From positions 39,170,990 through 39,234,989 of the forward strand of contig JAZBQD010000014.1 in the NCBI GenBank assembly GCA_036583965.1: DNA of 64,000 bases, written 5' to 3'. The notes beneath the pieces were generated by a model, which was given only the letters and a program-made list of their open reading frames with translations, had not been told where the DNA came from and made no database searches. The translations under genes were made by a program, and so were the position numbers. Below are positions 61,068 through 64,000 of the stretch, piece after piece; position 1 is the stretch's first letter, and every line of letters begins with the position of its first letter. This DNA is from Prunella strophiata. Its lineage: Eukaryota > Chordata > Aves > Passeriformes > Prunellidae.

Positions 61068-63130
61068 CCCAGAGACCAACATTAAGTGTTCATGTTTAAG
61101 ACTTACAAGCCCATTTTACAAGACAGTAATATATTTTCAGCTCTGTTTTGCTCTTTGATCTTTTAAAGTATAATGCCTTACAAAGTGTTATAGCAGTGGA
61201 CTCTTCAGTTGAAATTCATAAACATTTTCCATCATAGCTCCATTGTTTCACAGTCTAACACACTTCTGAAAAATCCATTTTAGGCTGAAACTGTCCATTC
61301 TCAGTCACTGCAATTAGTTTTAAAATAAGGGAATTATCTGTTCAGGTTTTTGGGTTTTTTTTACTTATGGGAACAGTAGAGAAAAAGAAGCACCACTTTT
61401 CCACGATAAGTGATTTTCTGAGTACTGCTACAGCAAAACCAGCTGAAATATTAATTTTGAACTTCTTTCTGTGAGCTGACAGCAATTAGTTTCTTTATAA
61501 AACATTTTTCTATATCAAACCGTACAATTAGAAAAAGTGACAGCACCCAGGTGCATGGTGCTGGTAGATGTGATCTCTCACTTGCAAGAAAGTTATGATT
61601 CAGCAACAGGGGAGTCCTGCAGGACTGTTCATGGGCTTGAAGAGAGACACACTCTTCAAAAATAGAGTGTAATTAAAGGCCATAGTAACCAAGGCAAGGT
61701 CCCATGTGAAAACAACAGAGTAAAATGAAGTGCCATGCTCTACATGGTGAACAGGCACTGGGGCTCTGGCAGTCTTTGCTTCCCAGCTGCAAGGGAGAGG
61801 GAAGTGCGGGCAGCATTGGCAGAACTCGTGCACCCGCAATGGCTTTGCACTGTCAAGGAGAATATTAGGTCAGCCACGCAGGGACAGATTTCCATTCCCA
61901 TTTTCATTATTTAAATGCCAGAAGTATTATTAATTTACATTTGGGTTCAATCCAGACTCCAAAATACAGAGGATGTGCAGCTAAATTACAGTTTGCTGGT
62001 AGAACCTTACTTCGGCAGTTCCCAACTGTTTTGTGATTTTAACCATTCATCTGTAGCAAAGTATCAGCCCAGGCTTTTTCCCTCCATTTAATTTTAGACT
62101 GAGTATGGAGTGAGTACAATAACCTCGGTAAATTAAAGTGTCATGTGATTTCCTTTCCGTGAGCCGAGCGGATGTGTCTGCAGAGCTGTAATGAAGGAGA
62201 GCAAGCACAAGAACTGAGAGCTTGCACTCCAAGCACATCAAAGCCCTTCAGTGCTTGTAGAGTTCATGTGCAAAAAATGCAAATGCTGTGTGAAATTCCA
62301 ATCTGAATGATGTATTTGGATGAGTTGCTGTCCTCTCCTATCTGCTATAAGGTCTTCATCTGGAAAGAACGTATGACAGAAGAGGATGGAAAAAGCTTCA
62401 GCAGTAAAGATGTGCTAAGATTAGGCACATCAGTAAAAGCCTTGCGACTGGTCTCTAAATTGTTACACCTGGCTGAGATTACAGCCTTTTGCCAATTCAT
62501 GTCCAGCACTTACTTGGAGCATAAGTTAACTGCAGGCTTGTGCAAGTGATCATGAATTCATTCAGTTTTAACTTCAGGTCTGGTATTTTCACTTTTCCTT
62601 TAGAATCATTAGGGCTGTCATTACATCCCTTCAAGGAAAGGGAACAGACTCATAATGTTTTGAAGAGATGTAAGGTACAAGTTGTGGGCCAACACTGACC
62701 TCTTTCAGGTCCCATTAGATGGAGTCAAAAGCTTGCAGCATTTCCAGGAAACGTTCAGAATGAATCAGCTCAGGAATGGGATCTCAGGATCTAGGTTACC
62801 TAATGAATTCTAGGAGAGTGGAATTATGTTATGAATTGAAAACACCTAATAGCAGATTCTTCAAGCTGGCTGCCTGTAATTTCTGAAGTACAGTTGACTT
62901 CCTTTAGTCCCAGCCCTGTTGCAGGATTTTGTGGGGATGACAGAAGGATTTGGATAATCAAATGTGCAGCTCTACTCCAAACACTGGCTTCAAAATGGCA
63001 TTATGTATTAATGATTCCCAGAAAAAATTTGCTCAGTTCACAAGTGGAAAGCTGAGGGGTTTTATGTCTGCCAGCTCTGCAAATTCCCCCTGGGCTGTGA
63101 AGGTCAAGTTTGTGCTATTTCCTTCTCACA

Positions 63131-63153
63131 CATCATCATCATCGTCATCATCA
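63131..63153 (+). repeat. (CAT)n trinucleotide repeat
   Basis: CATCATCATCATCG followed by TCATCATCA, with one interruption (CGT). Confidence 0.85.
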
Positions 63154-63529
63154 GTAATAAAGATTATGAGAGCCAAGCTGTGCCTCAGTTACACCTATGA
63201 AAACTCCAGTGTGTTTCATGGGGTTACACAAATGTAAGGAATGGTCCCCATGGCTGCAGAGCCGTGCAGCAAGGCCAGCACTGTACACGGACCTGCACAT
63301 GGGATGAGCTCCAGCCCCCTCTCCTCTGCCCCACAGCATGGGGGACAGTGCCTGCATGTGACAGATCCAACCCTGCAGTGTTACCTCCTGGTCATCTGAG
63401 CTGCTGCACCAGGTGAACCCTGCAGGGATTTGTGGATGGATTTAGGCACCATGCAGGCAGCCTTGCTCATACAAAAGCTGAAGGTCTGCTTGTTAATGCA
63501 ATGGCTGCAGCTAGGCCCTGGTGCATGTG

Positions 63530-63747
63530 CTTAGCAATAATTCTTCTCTGTGAGGGTGGTGAGGCACAGGAACAGAAACAGGTTGCCCAGAGAAGTTGTG
63601 GATGCTCCATCCCTGGAAGTGTTCAGGGCCAGGTTGGATGGGGCTTTGAGCAACCTGGTCTAGTGGGTGGCATTGCCGCCCATGGCAGGGTGGTTGGAAC
63701 TCTATGATCTTCAAGGTTCCTTTCAACCCAAGCCATTCTGTGATTTT
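63530..63747 (+). mobile_element. CR1 retroposon fragment, plus strand
   Basis: AATTCTTCTCTGTGAGGGTG, GAAACAGGTTGCCCAGAGAA, TGTGGATGCTCCATCCCTGG, AAGTGTTCAGGGCCAGGTTG, TTTGAGCAACCTGGTCTAGT, CCCATGGCAGGGTGGTTGGA and TTCAACCCAAGCCATTCTGT are consecutive blocks of the CR1 3' end, ending in the tail TCTGTGATTTT. About 220 bp survive. The match to the consensus is close, and this looks like one of the younger copies in the window. Confidence 0.95.
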
Positions 63748-64000
63748 CCGACTATGAGCTTTGGAAAGGTCTTAGACCTTATATTAGCTCTCCCAGTGCC
63801 TGGGGTTTTCTTCTGGGTTACAAGGCTAAGACTTTGGGCTTTCTTTGTACCTGGACTCATGCCTGTGTTGCAGAGCAGCTCCTATATCTTCAGTCAGCTG
63901 AATAAGTAAAGGACCCAAATGATTTCCCACAACTTTCTGAGAAGGCAATATTGCAATGAGATTCAGCCCAATTCCTAAAGTAGTGCCTAATAGGGCACTA
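63748..64000. other. Non-coding edge of window
   Basis: Nothing is recognised after the CR1 tail. The open frame ending at 63909 starts inside the CR1 copy. Confidence 0.5.

Larger units (their letters stand above)
59159..63530. other. AT-rich non-coding stretch
   Basis: No gene is recognised. It contains T19 at 59307-59325, a (CTTT)n run at 61047-61067 and a small cluster of CpGs at 62125-62170 (CCGTGAGCCGAGCGG) that stands out in CpG-poor DNA. I see no young interspersed repeat here. Confidence 0.5.

Noticed and set aside
1..64000. CRISPR array, bacterial operon, phage or plasmid system
   Set aside because: CR1 elements, base composition and lack of coding density show vertebrate nuclear DNA. 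The tandem arrays have no unique spacers.

Overview
The window looks like nuclear DNA of a bird. The evidence is five 3'-end copies of the CR1 retroposon family that dominates avian genomes, in both orientations, each ending in the typical CR1 tail. There are also remnants of old amniote L2/L3/MIR-type elements, no L1 or Alu, and long AT-rich single-copy stretches. I find no open reading frame that I can recognise as a conserved protein, no rRNA or tRNA gene, and no intact transposon. The best overall description is a gene-poor interval that holds one large promoter-type CpG island.

Layout: 1-1.33 kb is AT-rich and featureless. 1.33-2.06 kb is a GC-rich patch with a 15-bp minisatellite (14 units) and a consensus YY1 site. 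2.06-25.2 kb is AT-rich non-coding DNA with homopolymer tracts, a few eroded old retroposons and a perfect 14-bp-stem hairpin at 18.9 kb. 25.24-30.3 kb is a CpG island. Its left part is unique sequence with GC boxes, a G-quadruplex motif and a palindromic Maf/AP-1 element. Its right part is a 2.39-kb minisatellite of 113 complete units of about 21 bp. 30.3-64 kb is again AT-rich and carries the five CR1 fragments (33.4, 35.6, 46.9, 49.5 and 63.5 kb), a small second CpG-rich patch at 48.9-49.4 kb with a 9-bp tandem array, and microsatellites.

The most interesting object is the 21-bp array. Each unit can be scored by its linker length and its core sequence, and scoring all 113 units shows an ordered, polarised structure. 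A 5' domain mixes three core types and is punctuated by 22-bp units. A 3' domain from 29,239 contains only two core types, in blocks of one or two 20-bp units followed by 2-8 identical 21-bp units. The plus strand is strongly G-rich and should form G-quadruplexes and R-loops. The very long open frames on both strands here (up to 934 codons) follow from a stop-free unit whose length is a multiple of three, and I do not read them as genes.

The likely role of the interval is a promoter, of unknown gene and direction, embedded in a gene desert. Any protein-coding exons of that gene are probably outside the window or too short to recognise without comparison to other genomes.
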